Assembly (NCBI RefSeq): GCF_039536245.1
Contig: NZ_BAAAYN010000007.1
Location: forward strand, 27,931-91,930
Reading direction: 5' to 3'
Length of the DNA stretch: 64,000 bases
From: Cryptosporangium minutisporangium
GTDB taxonomy: Bacteria; Actinomycetota; Actinomycetes; Mycobacteriales; Cryptosporangiaceae
The notes beneath the pieces were generated by a model that saw only the letters and a program-made list of their open reading frames with translations, ran no database searches and was not told the DNA's origin. This document shows positions 36,380 to 44,855 of this stretch, piece after piece. Made by a program: the position numbers and the translations under genes. Within the stretch, counting starts at the first letter, position 1. Every line of letters starts with the position of its first letter.

Positions 36380-37045
36380 ATGCCGACCGCATCGACTGCC
36401 CCGCCCACCGGACGCACGGAGAGTGGTCCGGCCAACACGTTGGCTGTGGTGGATCCCACAGTAGTGGCGGAAACCACGGCCACGGTCGCCCCGGCCCTTC
36501 CGGCGGCGTCCACGACCGGCGGGACGGTCTGGCTCACCGGCCTTCCGAGCGCTGGGAAGACCACGGTGGCGACGGCGGTCGCCGAGCGTCTGCGCGGCAC
36601 CGGCCGCCGGGTCGAGGTCCTCGACGGGGACGCGGTGCGCGAGCACCTCTCCGCCGGCCTCGGCTTCAGCCGCGCTGACCGGGACACCAACGTCGCGCGG
36701 ATCGGCTTCGTCGCCGAGCTGCTGGCCCGCAACGGCGTGCTCGTGCTCGCCGCCGTCATCTCGCCGTACGCCGCCGCCCGGGACGCCGTCCGCGCTCGGC
36801 ACGTGGCGAGCGGCACGCCGTTCCTCGAAGTCCACGTCGCCACGCCGGTCGAGGTCTGCAGCGTCCGGGACGTCAAGGGCCTCTACGCCAAGCAGCGCTC
36901 CGGCCAGATCGCCGGCCTGACCGGCGTCGACGACGTCTACGAAGCGCCGGGAACCCCTGAGCTCGTGCTCCGCACCGATAACTCCACCCTCGACGCGTCC
37001 GTGGACGCGGTGCTCGCCGCGTTGTCCGAAAGGGGTCTGCTGTGA
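36380..37045 (+). CDS. cysC: Adenylyl-sulfate kinase
   Basis: Phosphorylates APS to PAPS with ATP. It has 221 residues. After a disordered Ala/Thr-rich N-terminus (about 45 residues) come the P-loop G-L-P-S-A-G-K-T-T, the D-G-D-A-V-R-E-H-L substrate segment, R-D-T-N-V-A-R-I-G-F-V and a G-L-Y-A-K-Q-R lid motif. AGGAG precedes the ATG. The stop overlaps the cysD start by four bases. PAPS would be needed for sulfation, because the CysH in the divergent operon looks APS-specific. Confidence 0.95.
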   Translation: MPTASTAPPTGRTESGPANTLAVVDPTVVAETTATVAPALPAASTTGGTVWLTGLPSAGKTTVATAVAERLRGTGRRVEVLDGDAVREHLSAGLGFSRADRDTNVARIGFVAELLARNGVLVLAAVISPYAAARDAVRARHVASGTPFLEVHVATPVEVCSVRDVKGLYAKQRSGQIAGLTGVDDVYEAPGTPELVLRTDNSTLDASVDAVLAALSERGLL

Positions 37046-37977
37046 CGACCATCTCCGACCTTCACCTCGAGCACCTGACCGACGCGCGCGATGCGGCGCT
37101 CACCGCCCTCGAGGACGAGTCGATCCACATCCTGCGCGAGGTGGTCGGCAGCTTCGAGCGTCCGGTGCTGCTGTTCTCCGGCGGCAAGGACTCGATCGTC
37201 ATGCTGCGCCTGGCCGAGAAGGCGTTCTCCCCGGGCCGCATCCCGTTCCCGGTCATGCACGTCGACACCGGACACAACTTCCCCGAGGTCATCGAGTTCC
37301 GCGACCGGCGCGCCGCCGAGCTGGGCCTCGACCTCGTCGTCGCGTCGGTGCAGGACGCGATCGACCGCGGCCGGATCACCGAGCGGCCTGGCCAGTCCCG
37401 CAACCCGCTGCAGACCGTCCCGCTGCTGGACGCGATCACCGACAACCGGTTCGACGCGGTGCTCGGCGGCGCCCGGCGGGACGAGGAGAAGGCCCGGGCG
37501 AAGGAGCGGGTGTTCTCCATCCGCGACGAGTTCGGTCAGTGGGACCCGCGCAACCAGCGTCCGGAGCTCTGGGACCTCTACAACGGTCGGATCGCGCCGG
37601 GCGAGCACGTCCGCATCTTCCCGCTGTCGAACTGGACCGAGCTGGACATCTGGCGCTACATCGCCCGGGACGGCATCGAGGTGCCGAGCATCTACTACGC
37701 CCACGAGCGCGAGGTGTTCGACCGCGACGGGATGGTGCTCGCGGTGACGCCGTTCACCCCGCCCCGCGACGGCGAGCAGGTCCGCGTCGAGACCGTCCGG
37801 TACCGCACGGTCGGCGACGCCACCTGCACCGGCGCCGTGCGGTCGACCGCGCGCACCGTGGACGAGGTGATCGCCGAGACCGCGACCAGCCGTCTCACCG
37901 AGCGGGGAGCGACCCGTGCCGACGACCGCGCGAGCGAAGCCGCGATGGAAGACCGCAAGCGCGAAGGATACTTTTAA
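37042..37977 (+). CDS. cysD: Sulfate adenylyltransferase subunit 2
   Basis: The ATP-PPase subunit that makes APS from sulfate and ATP, working with the GTPase CysN. It has 311 residues. The L-L-F-S-G-G-K-D-S PP-loop is near residue 45; H-V-D-T-G-H-N-F-P-E, G-G-A-R-R-D-E-E-K-A-R-A-K-E and L-S-N-W-T-E-L-D-I-W-R-Y also match the family. The C-terminal E-D-R-K-R-E-G-Y-F is typical of CysD. GTG 37042 overlaps cysC (GTGA), and cysN begins two bases after the stop. Confidence 0.97.
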   Translation: MTTISDLHLEHLTDARDAALTALEDESIHILREVVGSFERPVLLFSGGKDSIVMLRLAEKAFSPGRIPFPVMHVDTGHNFPEVIEFRDRRAAELGLDLVVASVQDAIDRGRITERPGQSRNPLQTVPLLDAITDNRFDAVLGGARRDEEKARAKERVFSIRDEFGQWDPRNQRPELWDLYNGRIAPGEHVRIFPLSNWTELDIWRYIARDGIEVPSIYYAHEREVFDRDGMVLAVTPFTPPRDGEQVRVETVRYRTVGDATCTGAVRSTARTVDEVIAETATSRLTERGATRADDRASEAAMEDRKREGYF

Positions 37978-37979
37978 AC

Positions 37980-39236
37980 GTGTCTGATCTCCTACGCGTC
38001 GCCACCGCGGGCTCGGTGGACGACGGCAAGAGCACGCTGATCGGACGCCTGCTCCACGACTCGAAGAACGTCTTCGCCGACCAGTTCGACGCGGTGGAGG
38101 CAGCGTCTCGTCGACGCGGCCTGGACGCCGCCGACCTGGCGCTGCTCACCGACGGCCTGCGCGCCGAGCGGGAGCAGGGCATCACGATCGACGTGGCGTA
38201 CCGCTACTTCGCGACGCCGCGCCGCACGTTCGTGCTCGCCGACACCCCGGGTCACGTCCAGTACACCCGGAACATGGTCACCGGAGCGTCCACCGCCGAC
38301 GTGGCCGTCGTCCTCGTCGACGCCAGGCACGGACTGGTCGAGCAGTCGCACCGCCACGCCGCGGTGGCCGCGCTGCTCGGCGTCGGACACATCGTGCTCG
38401 CCGTGAACAAGATGGACCTGGTCGACTTCTCCGAAGAGGTCTACGACCGGATCGTCGCCGACTTCGACGTGCTCGCCGCCGAACTGGGCATCCGGTCGGT
38501 CACCGCGATCCCGGTCTCGGCGCTGCACGGCGACAACGTCGTGGAGCCGAGTCAGAAGCTCGGCTGGTACGCGGGGCAGACGCTGCTCGACCACCTGGAG
38601 ACCGTTCCGGTGCCGTCGCGCGGCGGCGAGGTCGGTGCGCGGCTCCCGGTACAGCTGGTCATCCGGCCCCGCTCGGCCGAGCACCCCGACTACCGGGCGT
38701 ACGCCGGGCGGGTCGCCGCCGGCACCCTTCGGGTCGGCGACGAGGTGGTCGTGCTGCCCTCGGGCCGGAGGACCCGGGTCGCCGGCATCGACACCCACGA
38801 CGGTTCGCTGGACGAGGCGGCGACGGGCCGTTCGGTGGCGGTGCGGCTGGAAGACGACGTCGACGTGGCCCGCGGTGACCTGCTCGCCGCGGCACCGGAC
38901 GCTCCGGAGCCGGTGCGGCAGCTCACCGGCCGGGTCTGTGTCCTGGCCGAGCGTCAGGTGCGGGCCGGCGACCGGTTCCGCCTGCGCGCGGGCACCCGCG
39001 AGGTGAAGGCGATCGTCGGCTCGATCGCCGACCGGCTCGACGTCACCACGCTCAAGCGCGAGGACGCCGATGCCCTGGAGCTCAACGACATCGGCGACGT
39101 GATGCTGCGGCTGGCCGAACCGGTCGCGGTCGACCCGTACGCCCTGTCCAGGGGCACCGGCTCGTTCCTGCTGATCGACGAGGCCACCGGTGCCACCGTC
39201 GCCGCCGGCATGGTCGAGCAACCACCCGCGGTGTGA
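37980..39236 (+). CDS. cysN: Sulfate adenylyltransferase subunit 1 (GTPase)
   Basis: An EF-Tu-like GTPase whose hydrolysis drives APS formation by CysD. It has 418 residues: G domain with G-S-V-D-D-G-K-S-T (G1), a D-V-A-Y-R-Y-F switch, D-T-P-G-H (G3) and N-K-M-D (G4), then two beta-barrel domains. It is shorter than the fused CysNC enzymes, which agrees with the separate cysC here. GTG 37980 has AAGGA about 12 bases upstream. The stop overlaps the chelatase start. Confidence 0.96.
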   Translation: MSDLLRVATAGSVDDGKSTLIGRLLHDSKNVFADQFDAVEAASRRRGLDAADLALLTDGLRAEREQGITIDVAYRYFATPRRTFVLADTPGHVQYTRNMVTGASTADVAVVLVDARHGLVEQSHRHAAVAALLGVGHIVLAVNKMDLVDFSEEVYDRIVADFDVLAAELGIRSVTAIPVSALHGDNVVEPSQKLGWYAGQTLLDHLETVPVPSRGGEVGARLPVQLVIRPRSAEHPDYRAYAGRVAAGTLRVGDEVVVLPSGRRTRVAGIDTHDGSLDEAATGRSVAVRLEDDVDVARGDLLAAAPDAPEPVRQLTGRVCVLAERQVRAGDRFRLRAGTREVKAIVGSIADRLDVTTLKREDADALELNDIGDVMLRLAEPVAVDPYALSRGTGSFLLIDEATGATVAAGMVEQPPAV

Positions 39237-40090
39237 CGATGGGTGACCCGGTCCTGCTCGCGGTGGCGCACGGCACGTCGTACGCCCCCGGCATCGCGAC
39301 GCTGCACGCGTTGCTGGAGCGGGTCCGCGAGCTCGCGCCCGGCCTCCGGGTCGAGTTGGCGTTCGTCGACCACGAGCCGCCGTCGGTGCGTGGTGCGCTG
39401 TCCGCCTTCGCCGCCGCTGACGTACCGGTGGCGACGCTGCCGCTGCTGCTCACCGCGGCGTCGCACAGCAAGGGTGACATCGCGGGCACCGTGCGGCTGG
39501 TGCGCCACGAGCGGCCCGGCTCGGTGGTGACCTACGGGCGGCCGCTGGGGCCGGATCCGCTGCTGCTGGCGGCGCTGAACGATCGGGCCGCGGAGGCCGG
39601 CGCCGGTCCGGACACCGCGATCGTGCTGGCCTCGGCCGGTGCCGCCGATCCGGACGCGAACGCCGAGATCTGGCGGGCGGCCCGGCTGTTCTGGGAGTAC
39701 CGCGGCGGCGGTGCTCCGGTGGAGGTCGCCTACGCGAGCGCGACCACGCCGACGGTCACCGAAAGCGTGCAGCGGCTGCACCGCCTCGGTCACGACGACG
39801 TACTGGTCGTGCCGTACTTCCTCGCGCCGGGCAAGCTGCCGGGCGGCGTCCAGCGGGACGCGCGAGCCGCCGGTGCGCGAACCGCAGAGGTGCTCGGCGC
39901 GCACGAGTCGGTGGCCAGGCTGGTCCTGGCCCGGTACGCCGAGGCGGTCGGCGGCAGCGTGCTGATGAACTGCGACACCTGCCAGTACCGCTCGCCGTGG
40001 CCGGGTCGGGAGAACAAGGTGGGCCAGCTCCAGGAGCCGCACACCCACCCCGCCGACGAGGTGCCCGACGCCCCTGTGTCGGCGCGCTGA
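39233..40090 (+). CDS. Sirohydrochlorin (ferro)chelatase, CbiX/SirB family
   Basis: Inserts Fe2+ (or Co2+) into sirohydrochlorin, giving siroheme for the sulfite reductase of the divergent operon. It has 285 residues and two chelatase halves. The first contains L-L-A-V-A-H-G-T with the metal-binding His and a late T-A-A-S-H-S-K-G-D; the second is degenerate. The C-terminal tail holds N-C-D-T-C-Q-Y and a His-rich H-T-H segment that may handle metal. GTG 39233 overlaps the cysN stop; an ATG two codons later is an alternative. Confidence 0.9.
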   Translation: MTMGDPVLLAVAHGTSYAPGIATLHALLERVRELAPGLRVELAFVDHEPPSVRGALSAFAAADVPVATLPLLLTAASHSKGDIAGTVRLVRHERPGSVVTYGRPLGPDPLLLAALNDRAAEAGAGPDTAIVLASAGAADPDANAEIWRAARLFWEYRGGGAPVEVAYASATTPTVTESVQRLHRLGHDDVLVVPYFLAPGKLPGGVQRDARAAGARTAEVLGAHESVARLVLARYAEAVGGSVLMNCDTCQYRSPWPGRENKVGQLQEPHTHPADEVPDAPVSAR

Positions 40091-40144
40091 CGCTGGGGCG
40101 GAGACCGGCGTCACCGCCCGCTGCCGACCCTGCGCGCGCTGACC

Positions 40145-40150
40145 TAACCT
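40145..40150 (+). promoter_or_regulatory. -10 box (TAACCT) for leaderless map mRNA
   Basis: TAACCT lies seven bases before the map ATG at 40158. The GGAAGG between them is too near the ATG to act as a ribosome site. Confidence 0.5.
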
Positions 40151-40157
40151 GGAAGGC

Positions 40158-41009
40158 ATGCGCGCACCCCTGGTCCCCGGCCGGCAGTCACCTCGGCGTG
40201 ACGTCCCGGCCCATATCCCGCGTCCGGAGTACGTCGGGCGTCCCGCCCCTCAGCGCTGGACCGGCTCGGACGTGCAGACCCCGGAGACGATCGAGAAGAT
40301 GCGGGTCGCCGGGCGCATCGCGGCCCAAGCTCTGCAACTCGGCGGGAAACACGTCGCGCCGGGCGTCACCACCGACGAGATCGACCGGGTCGTTCACGAG
40401 TTCCTGATCGACCACGACGCCTACCCGTCGACGCTCGGCTACCGGGGTTTCCCGAAGTCGTGCTGCACCTCGCTCAACGAGGTGATCTGCCACGGCATCC
40501 CGGACAGCACCGTGATCGAGGACGGCGACATCGTCAACATCGACGTCACCGCGTTCCTCGACGGTGTGCACGGTGACTGCAACGCGACGTTCCTCGCCGG
40601 CGACGTGTCCGAGGAGGTCCGGCTGCTGGTCGAGCGCACCGAGGAGGCGACCAGGCGGGCGATCAACGCGGTGAAGCCCGGGCGTCAGCTCAACGTCGTC
40701 GGGCGGGTCATCGAGTCGTACGCGAAGCGGTTCGGGTACGGCGTGGTGCGGGACTTCACCGGGCACGGCATCGGGGAGACGTTCCACTCCGGCCTGCACG
40801 TGCCGCACTACGACGACCCGGATCTGCAGGTCGAGCTGGTGCCCGGGATGACGTTCACGATCGAACCGATGATCACGCTCGGCACGTACCAGTGGGACAT
40901 GTGGCCCGACCGCTGGACGGTCCTGACCAAGGACCGCAAGTGGACCGCCCAGTTCGAGCACACCCTGGTCGTCACCGACTCCGGCAGCGAGATCCTCACC
41001 CTGCCCTGA
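40158..41009 (+). CDS. map: Methionine aminopeptidase, type I
   Basis: Removes the N-terminal Met from new proteins with two metal ions. It has 283 residues, including an N-terminal extension of about 45 residues with a P-x-R-P-like segment (type 1b form). Metal ligands are visible in N-I-D-V-T (Asp), G-D-C-N-A-T (Asp), T-G-H-G-I-G (His), F-T-I-E-P (Glu) and the late A-Q-F-E-H-T (Glu). A TAACCT box seven bases upstream suggests a leaderless mRNA. A hairpin terminator shared with the convergent gene lies 7 bp after the stop. Confidence 0.96.
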   Translation: MRAPLVPGRQSPRRDVPAHIPRPEYVGRPAPQRWTGSDVQTPETIEKMRVAGRIAAQALQLGGKHVAPGVTTDEIDRVVHEFLIDHDAYPSTLGYRGFPKSCCTSLNEVICHGIPDSTVIEDGDIVNIDVTAFLDGVHGDCNATFLAGDVSEEVRLLVERTEEATRRAINAVKPGRQLNVVGRVIESYAKRFGYGVVRDFTGHGIGETFHSGLHVPHYDDPDLQVELVPGMTFTIEPMITLGTYQWDMWPDRWTVLTKDRKWTAQFEHTLVVTDSGSEILTLP

Positions 41010-41016
41010 CCGGAAC

Positions 41017-41058
41017 GATCACGGATCGGGCGGGTGGGAACCCGTTCGATCCGTGATC
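41017..41058. terminator. GATCACGG hairpin, copy 1 (bidirectional terminator)
   Basis: A 42-base unit: an 18-base arm GATCACGGATCGGGCGGG, loop TGGGAA, and a return arm with two changes that become G-U pairs in RNA. It lies between the convergent map and AbiEi-like genes, and its last bases overlap the stop of the latter. It matches 42075-42116 except for those two changes. Confidence 0.85.
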
Positions 41059-42055
41059 ACTCCGCAGTGACGGCGGTGAAGCCCCGCTGTCGCTCCAGGT
41101 ACGCCTTCTCGATCGTCGCGAGCACGTACTCGGGGTCTTCCCGCACGTCACGCGGGGTGAAGTGCAGCGTCTGCACGCCGTGCGCGGCCAGCCGGTTGTG
41201 CCGTTCGTAGGTGCGACGCCAATCCTGCGGCGACGCGTGGAACTCGTACGAGTTCGATTCGAGCGCGAGACCGGCGTCTTGGATCCACCCATCGGGCGAG
41301 GGCAGGCGAGTGCCGTCCGAAGCGGTCAACGTGGGATTCCACCGCACCAGCGGAAGCATCCGGCTGCGTCGTACCACCTCGCGGAGCTCGGCCTCCGGTG
41401 CCGAGCGGACGCCGGCTCGCAGTTCGGCGACCACTCGTCGGAGCGTGCCGCTGTGTGCCTTGGGGCCTCGCAGCGCTTCCTCGGTGAGCGCCGCGACGGT
41501 CGTCATCCGCCGCTGCACCATCTCGGTCAGGAAAGCGCGTACGTCCCGGAGCGCGTAGCCCGATCTCGCCGCGTCGGCTCCGGCGCGGGCGACCGAGCAG
41601 ATCTCCATAGCGGGATGGAGCCGGGGATGCAGATCCGGTCGCTTCGTGCTCGTTACCAGCACGAAGCCTCGCGAGGTTCGCCGTGCGGGCGGCGGTACGA
41701 GGATCTGGACCCGCGGATCGCTGGGTGCGTACCGGAGGCGACGTTTGCGCAGCGCTGCTGCGCCCGTGATCTGGGCACCGGGTCCGCCGTAGAGCGCGGC
41801 AGCCTGGAGCCGCTGGTGCTCCGACAAGGTTCCGGTGAACGTGGCGTACAGGCCGGTGAGTACCCGCTGCCAGGAGCCGCGCTGCAGCTGCCACGCGATC
41901 GCGTCGCGGGAAAGCCCGCAGGCCAGCGCCTGGCTTCGCAGTACCAGTCCACTCTGCAGTTCCACCAGGTCGGCCGAACCGGTTCGGCTGTGCACCGCCC
42001 CACTGTGGAGCCCCGCGCCGCTCGGCGCGACGGGCGTCCGCCTGGCTGGGGACAA
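41057..42055 (-). CDS. AbiEi-type N-terminal domain plus DUF559/Vsr-like nuclease-fold protein
   Basis: A 332-residue protein (start uncertain: TTG 42055, GTG 42031 or GTG 41995). Residues 30-75 form the winged-helix domain of AbiEi-type antitoxins (L-V-L-R-S-Q-A-L-A-C-G-L-S followed by W-Q-R-V-L-T-G-L-Y-A-T). The C-terminal part has an L-A-L-E-S-N-S-Y-E-F-H segment, a R-H-N-R-L-A-A-H-G motif and a R-D-V-R-E-D-P, as in DUF559/very-short-patch-repair-like nucleases. No AbiEii-type toxin gene lies beside it, so a toxin-antitoxin role is doubtful. It is framed by two near-identical hairpins. Confidence 0.75.
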   Translation of the reverse strand: MSPARRTPVAPSGAGLHSGAVHSRTGSADLVELQSGLVLRSQALACGLSRDAIAWQLQRGSWQRVLTGLYATFTGTLSEHQRLQAAALYGGPGAQITGAAALRKRRLRYAPSDPRVQILVPPPARRTSRGFVLVTSTKRPDLHPRLHPAMEICSVARAGADAARSGYALRDVRAFLTEMVQRRMTTVAALTEEALRGPKAHSGTLRRVVAELRAGVRSAPEAELREVVRRSRMLPLVRWNPTLTASDGTRLPSPDGWIQDAGLALESNSYEFHASPQDWRRTYERHNRLAAHGVQTLHFTPRDVREDPEYVLATIEKAYLERQRGFTAVTAE

Positions 42056-42074
42056 CCCGCACGACCGCCGGAAC

Positions 42075-42116
42075 GATCACGGATCGGGCGGGTGGGAACC
42101 CGCCCGATCCGTGATC
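42075..42116. terminator. GATCACGG hairpin, copy 2
   Basis: A perfect 18-bp stem (GATCACGGATCGGGCGGG and its complement) around TGGGAA. Its last two bases fall in the yaaA stop codon. It is 1058 bp from copy 1, in the same orientation. Confidence 0.88.
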
Positions 42117-42960
42117 ATTCGCGGACGGCGGCGGCTGCGGCGGCGCGCTTGGCGGCTGGGGTGCCTGCGGGAGGCTCGTAGAGCAGTACGTCGACGCCGT
42201 GCGGGCCGTGGCGCTCGGCGGCGAGACCGGCCTTGGTGGCCACCCGCACCACGTCGTCGGCGGACGCCACGGTGGCGGTGGTGGTCGCCAGCGCCCGGGC
42301 GAGCAGGCCCTTCGCGTGCTTGTTGAAGTGGCTCACCACCGACCGGCCGCCGTCCGGCGCGACGTAGAGCACCCGGACGTTCACCGCACCGCGCGCCGGT
42401 GCGAGCGCGGCGTACGCCCCGGACCGGAGGTCGACGACGAGCCCGGGAAGGTCGGCGAGCACCGGTCCGAGCACCGGCTTCCACAGCGCGCCGAGCGTTC
42501 CGACGCCCGGCAGCCGCGACCCGGCGGAGAACCGGTACGCCGGGATCGGATCGCCGCCCCGCACCGCACCGAACAACGCGGACGCGACGACCACCCGGTC
42601 GGCGGCCCGTTTACGCTGCGCCGGGGTCAGCCCGGCCGGGTCGAAGGCGTCGTAGAGCACGCCGGTGTAGCGGAAAAGGGCCGGGCTGGTCGGCGCCGTG
42701 GCGAGCACCGCGTCGAGCTCCAGTTGGTCGCGCTGCCCGGCGGAGAGGCCCAGCGCCGCCAGCGCGGGCGCCGGGTCGCCGGCCACGGCCTCCGCCGCCA
42801 GCGCGGTCAACGCCGTGAGCAGGCGTTCCCGCACCGGCCGGAGCGCCGGGAACGCCAGCGCGCTCAGGTCCAGCGCCGGCCCGTCGCCGCCCGGCCGCTT
42901 CGTCTCCGACGGCGGAAGCAGCAGGGTGAGGGGAGCCTTCTCCCGGGCGACGCGTGCCAT
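42115..42960 (-). CDS. yaaA: YaaA-family peroxide stress protein (DUF328)
   Basis: In E. coli YaaA lowers free iron during peroxide stress and has a DNA-binding fold. It has 281 residues from ATG 42960. The conserved L-L-L-P-P-S-E-T-K motif is at the N-terminus, with L-Y-T/Y-D-A-F-D near residue 115, Y-R-F-S-A-G-S-R-L-P and a late V-S-H-F-N-K-H-A-K-G. It is a little longer than usual (about 255). A VIT1-type metal transporter gene is divergent 136 bp away, an arrangement that suits iron handling. The stop lies inside hairpin copy 2. Confidence 0.9.
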   Translation of the reverse strand: MARVAREKAPLTLLLPPSETKRPGGDGPALDLSALAFPALRPVRERLLTALTALAAEAVAGDPAPALAALGLSAGQRDQLELDAVLATAPTSPALFRYTGVLYDAFDPAGLTPAQRKRAADRVVVASALFGAVRGGDPIPAYRFSAGSRLPGVGTLGALWKPVLGPVLADLPGLVVDLRSGAYAALAPARGAVNVRVLYVAPDGGRSVVSHFNKHAKGLLARALATTTATVASADDVVRVATKAGLAAERHGPHGVDVLLYEPPAGTPAAKRAAAAAAVRE

Positions 42961-43012
42961 GCGGCGAGACTTACACACGGACCTCCTTCCGACTAAGAGC
43001 GGGCGGGTGGGG

Positions 43013-43054
43013 GGCGTAGGGCTGGAGGGTGGGTGGCGTAGGGCTGGACGGTGG
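43013..43054. repeat. Short tandem repeat upstream of the VIT1-like gene
   Basis: GGCGTAGGGCTGGAGGGTGG (43013-43032) recurs as GGCGTAGGGCTGGACGGTGG (43035-43054), a 22-bp period with one mismatch, in the divergent yaaA-VIT1 control region. It could be paired activator sites or simple slippage. Confidence 0.55.
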
Positions 43055-43096
43055 AGGCCCCGGGACCGAGTCGGCCGGGGGAGAAGGAGAACGATC

Positions 43097-43888
43097 ATGG
43101 ACGAGACGCCACCCACTGCGGCGGCGGCCCCGACCGAGGACGCGGCGCCTCCCGGGAGTGCGGTGGTGACGGGCGGTGCGGTGCCTGAGGACGACGCGTT
43201 GCTGACGCCGCACCACGGAGACGTCGCCGGCGGGTGGCTGCGCGCTGCGGTGTTCGGCGCGATGGACGGGCTGGTCACCAACATCTCGCTGATCGCGGGC
43301 GTCGGCGGTGGCGGCGTCGACCGGGGCGCGATCGTGCTCACCGGCGTCGCCGGACTGGTCGCCGGCGCGGTCTCGATGGCGCTCGGCGAGTACACGTCGG
43401 TGCGGACGCAGAACGAGCAGCTCGACGCCGAGGTGGCGAAGGAGCGCCGGGAGCTACGCCTGCACGGTGCCGCCGAGCGGCGGGAGTTGGTGCTGCTGCT
43501 GCAGCGCGCCGGCCTCTCCAGGGACCTGGCCCAGCGGATCACCGCCGAGGCGGCCGGCAAGCCCGACCTGGAGCTCCGGCTGCACGCGCTCACCGAGCTG
43601 GGCGTCGTCCCGGAGGAGAAGCCGTCGCCGTGGACAGCGGCTGCGTCCTCGTTCGTCTGCTTCGCGGTCGGCGCGCTGGTGCCGCTGGTGTCGTTCCTGC
43701 TGGGCTCGGACGAGTTGTGGCTCGCGCTGGCGATCGGCGGGGTGGGGCTGTTCGTCGCCGGTGCGCTGGCCACCCGCGCGACCGCGGGGCGGTGGTGGGC
43801 GGGCGGACTTCGTCAGCTGGTTCTGGGCGCCGCGGCAGCCGGCGTGACATATCTCATCGGTCGTCTGATCGGTGCCACGGTGGCCTGA
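43097..43888 (+). CDS. VIT1/CCC1-family Fe2+/Mn2+ transporter
   Basis: A 263-residue membrane protein of the vacuolar iron transporter family. The first helix carries A-V-F-G-A-M-D-G-L-V-T-N-I-S-L and the second ends in a G-E-Y-T-S-V-R-T-Q-N-E metal-site Glu segment. A cytosolic charged loop of about 80 residues (metal-binding in the family) separates it from three more helices. The N-terminal 40 residues are disordered. AGGAGA lies 7 bases before the ATG. It probably exports or stores Fe2+ or Mn2+ and is divergent from yaaA. Confidence 0.92.
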   Translation: MDETPPTAAAAPTEDAAPPGSAVVTGGAVPEDDALLTPHHGDVAGGWLRAAVFGAMDGLVTNISLIAGVGGGGVDRGAIVLTGVAGLVAGAVSMALGEYTSVRTQNEQLDAEVAKERRELRLHGAAERRELVLLLQRAGLSRDLAQRITAEAAGKPDLELRLHALTELGVVPEEKPSPWTAAASSFVCFAVGALVPLVSFLLGSDELWLALAIGGVGLFVAGALATRATAGRWWAGGLRQLVLGAAAAGVTYLIGRLIGATVA

Positions 43889-43897
43889 GACGCCGCG

Positions 43898-44593
43898 TCA
43901 GAGCGGATCGGCGTCGGTGGGGCAACCGCGTCGGCTGAGCTCGGTGGCCTGTTGCTCGAGGCGGTCCCGCAGCTCGACGAGGTCGAGCCCGGCGACGCCG
44001 GTACGGCGGGCGGCGTCGGCGCGGCCGCGGAAGTAGGTGCGGGCCAGCAGGCCCTCGGTGATCGCGGTCGCGATCCGGGCTTCGGCGAGGAGTAGCAGTG
44101 CGCCGTCCTCGTCGTGCCACTGTCCGGCGTGGACGGCGTCGGTCAGTAGCTCCCACGCCGCACACCACGCCTCCCGCGCCAGCGCGCTGAACTCCCGCGG
44201 AGTGGCCTCGGCCAGGCGCGCGAGGTGGGCGTCGCGCAGTCCGGCGAGCCAGTTGCCGTCGTCGTCGAGCGGGCGGACGTGCAGGTACCGGTCGGCTTGC
44301 AGGGGCCAGTCGGTGGTGAGGGTGCGCGCCCGGGCCAGCAGGTCCTGCTGGGCAGCCACCGTGAGGTCGACCAGCTGCCCGCCGAGGCGCCGACGCGTGG
44401 AGCGCGGACCGCCGCCCGGCCGGTACGTGACCACGACCAGCGACACCGCCGTGCCGTCCCGGTCGTCGTCGTGGGCGAGCGCACCGGTCCCGCCGATCGC
44501 GGCGACCTCGGCCCGCCAGCGCCGGCGAATTCGTCGCGCGAGATCGGCTGCGAGGTGGTCGCGGGCAGCGGCGGTCGCCGAGGGAGGGGGCAC
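43898..44593 (-). CDS. Nucleotidyltransferase-like protein
   Basis: A 231-residue protein. Residues 25-65 resemble the N-terminal part of minimal or aminoglycoside nucleotidyltransferases: I-G-G-T-G-A-L-A-H-D-D-D-R-D-G followed by an S-L-V-V-V strand. The usual G-S-x-A-x-G and D-x-D pattern is degenerate, and the C-terminal helical half could be the matching helical domain. Catalytic activity is therefore uncertain, and drug resistance should not be assumed. It ends 9 bp from the VIT1-like gene. GTG 44593 follows GGATGG. Confidence 0.55.
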   Translation of the reverse strand: MPPPSATAAARDHLAADLARRIRRRWRAEVAAIGGTGALAHDDDRDGTAVSLVVVTYRPGGGPRSTRRRLGGQLVDLTVAAQQDLLARARTLTTDWPLQADRYLHVRPLDDDGNWLAGLRDAHLARLAEATPREFSALAREAWCAAWELLTDAVHAGQWHDEDGALLLLAEARIATAITEGLLARTYFRGRADAARRTGVAGLDLVELRDRLEQQATELSRRGCPTDADPL

Positions 44594-44699
44594 CCGGCCA
44601 TCCTGCCGTGCGTGCCGATGGGCATACGTGGGTCTCGCCGGGCGCTACTCTCCCGGTGTCCGTGTTGCGGGTGATATCGGAGGCACTTTCACGTTCCGC

Positions 44700-44731
44700 T
44701 TGAGATTGCGATTGAATGTGCGCAATATATG
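44700..44731. promoter_or_regulatory. AT-rich inverted repeat and promoter candidate before the MFS gene
   Basis: In an otherwise GC-rich 262-bp gap, 44700-44731 is AT-rich. ATTGCG (44705-44710) and CGCAAT (44721-44726) are inverted around 10 bases, like a TetR- or MarR-type operator. TTGAGA and CAATAT, 17 bases apart, could be the promoter. No other gene is visible in the gap. Confidence 0.45.
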
Positions 44732-44855
44732 TGGACGAAAACGACCACTCGGCAGCGGGTGGGCCGACTCGTGCGAAGGAAGCCGAAGGCGACCATGACC
44801 GGTTCCGGGGCGGCGCCGGCTGTCTCGATCCTCGCTTCAGCGAGCTGCTGAGGCG

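Noticed and set aside
41057..42055. Type IV toxin-antitoxin system
   Set aside because: Only the AbiEi-like domain is present; no toxin gene is adjacent, and the C-terminal domain looks like a DUF559 nuclease fold.
43898..44593. Aminoglycoside resistance gene
   Set aside because: The nucleotidyltransferase motif is degenerate and there is no mobile element; resistance cannot be claimed.
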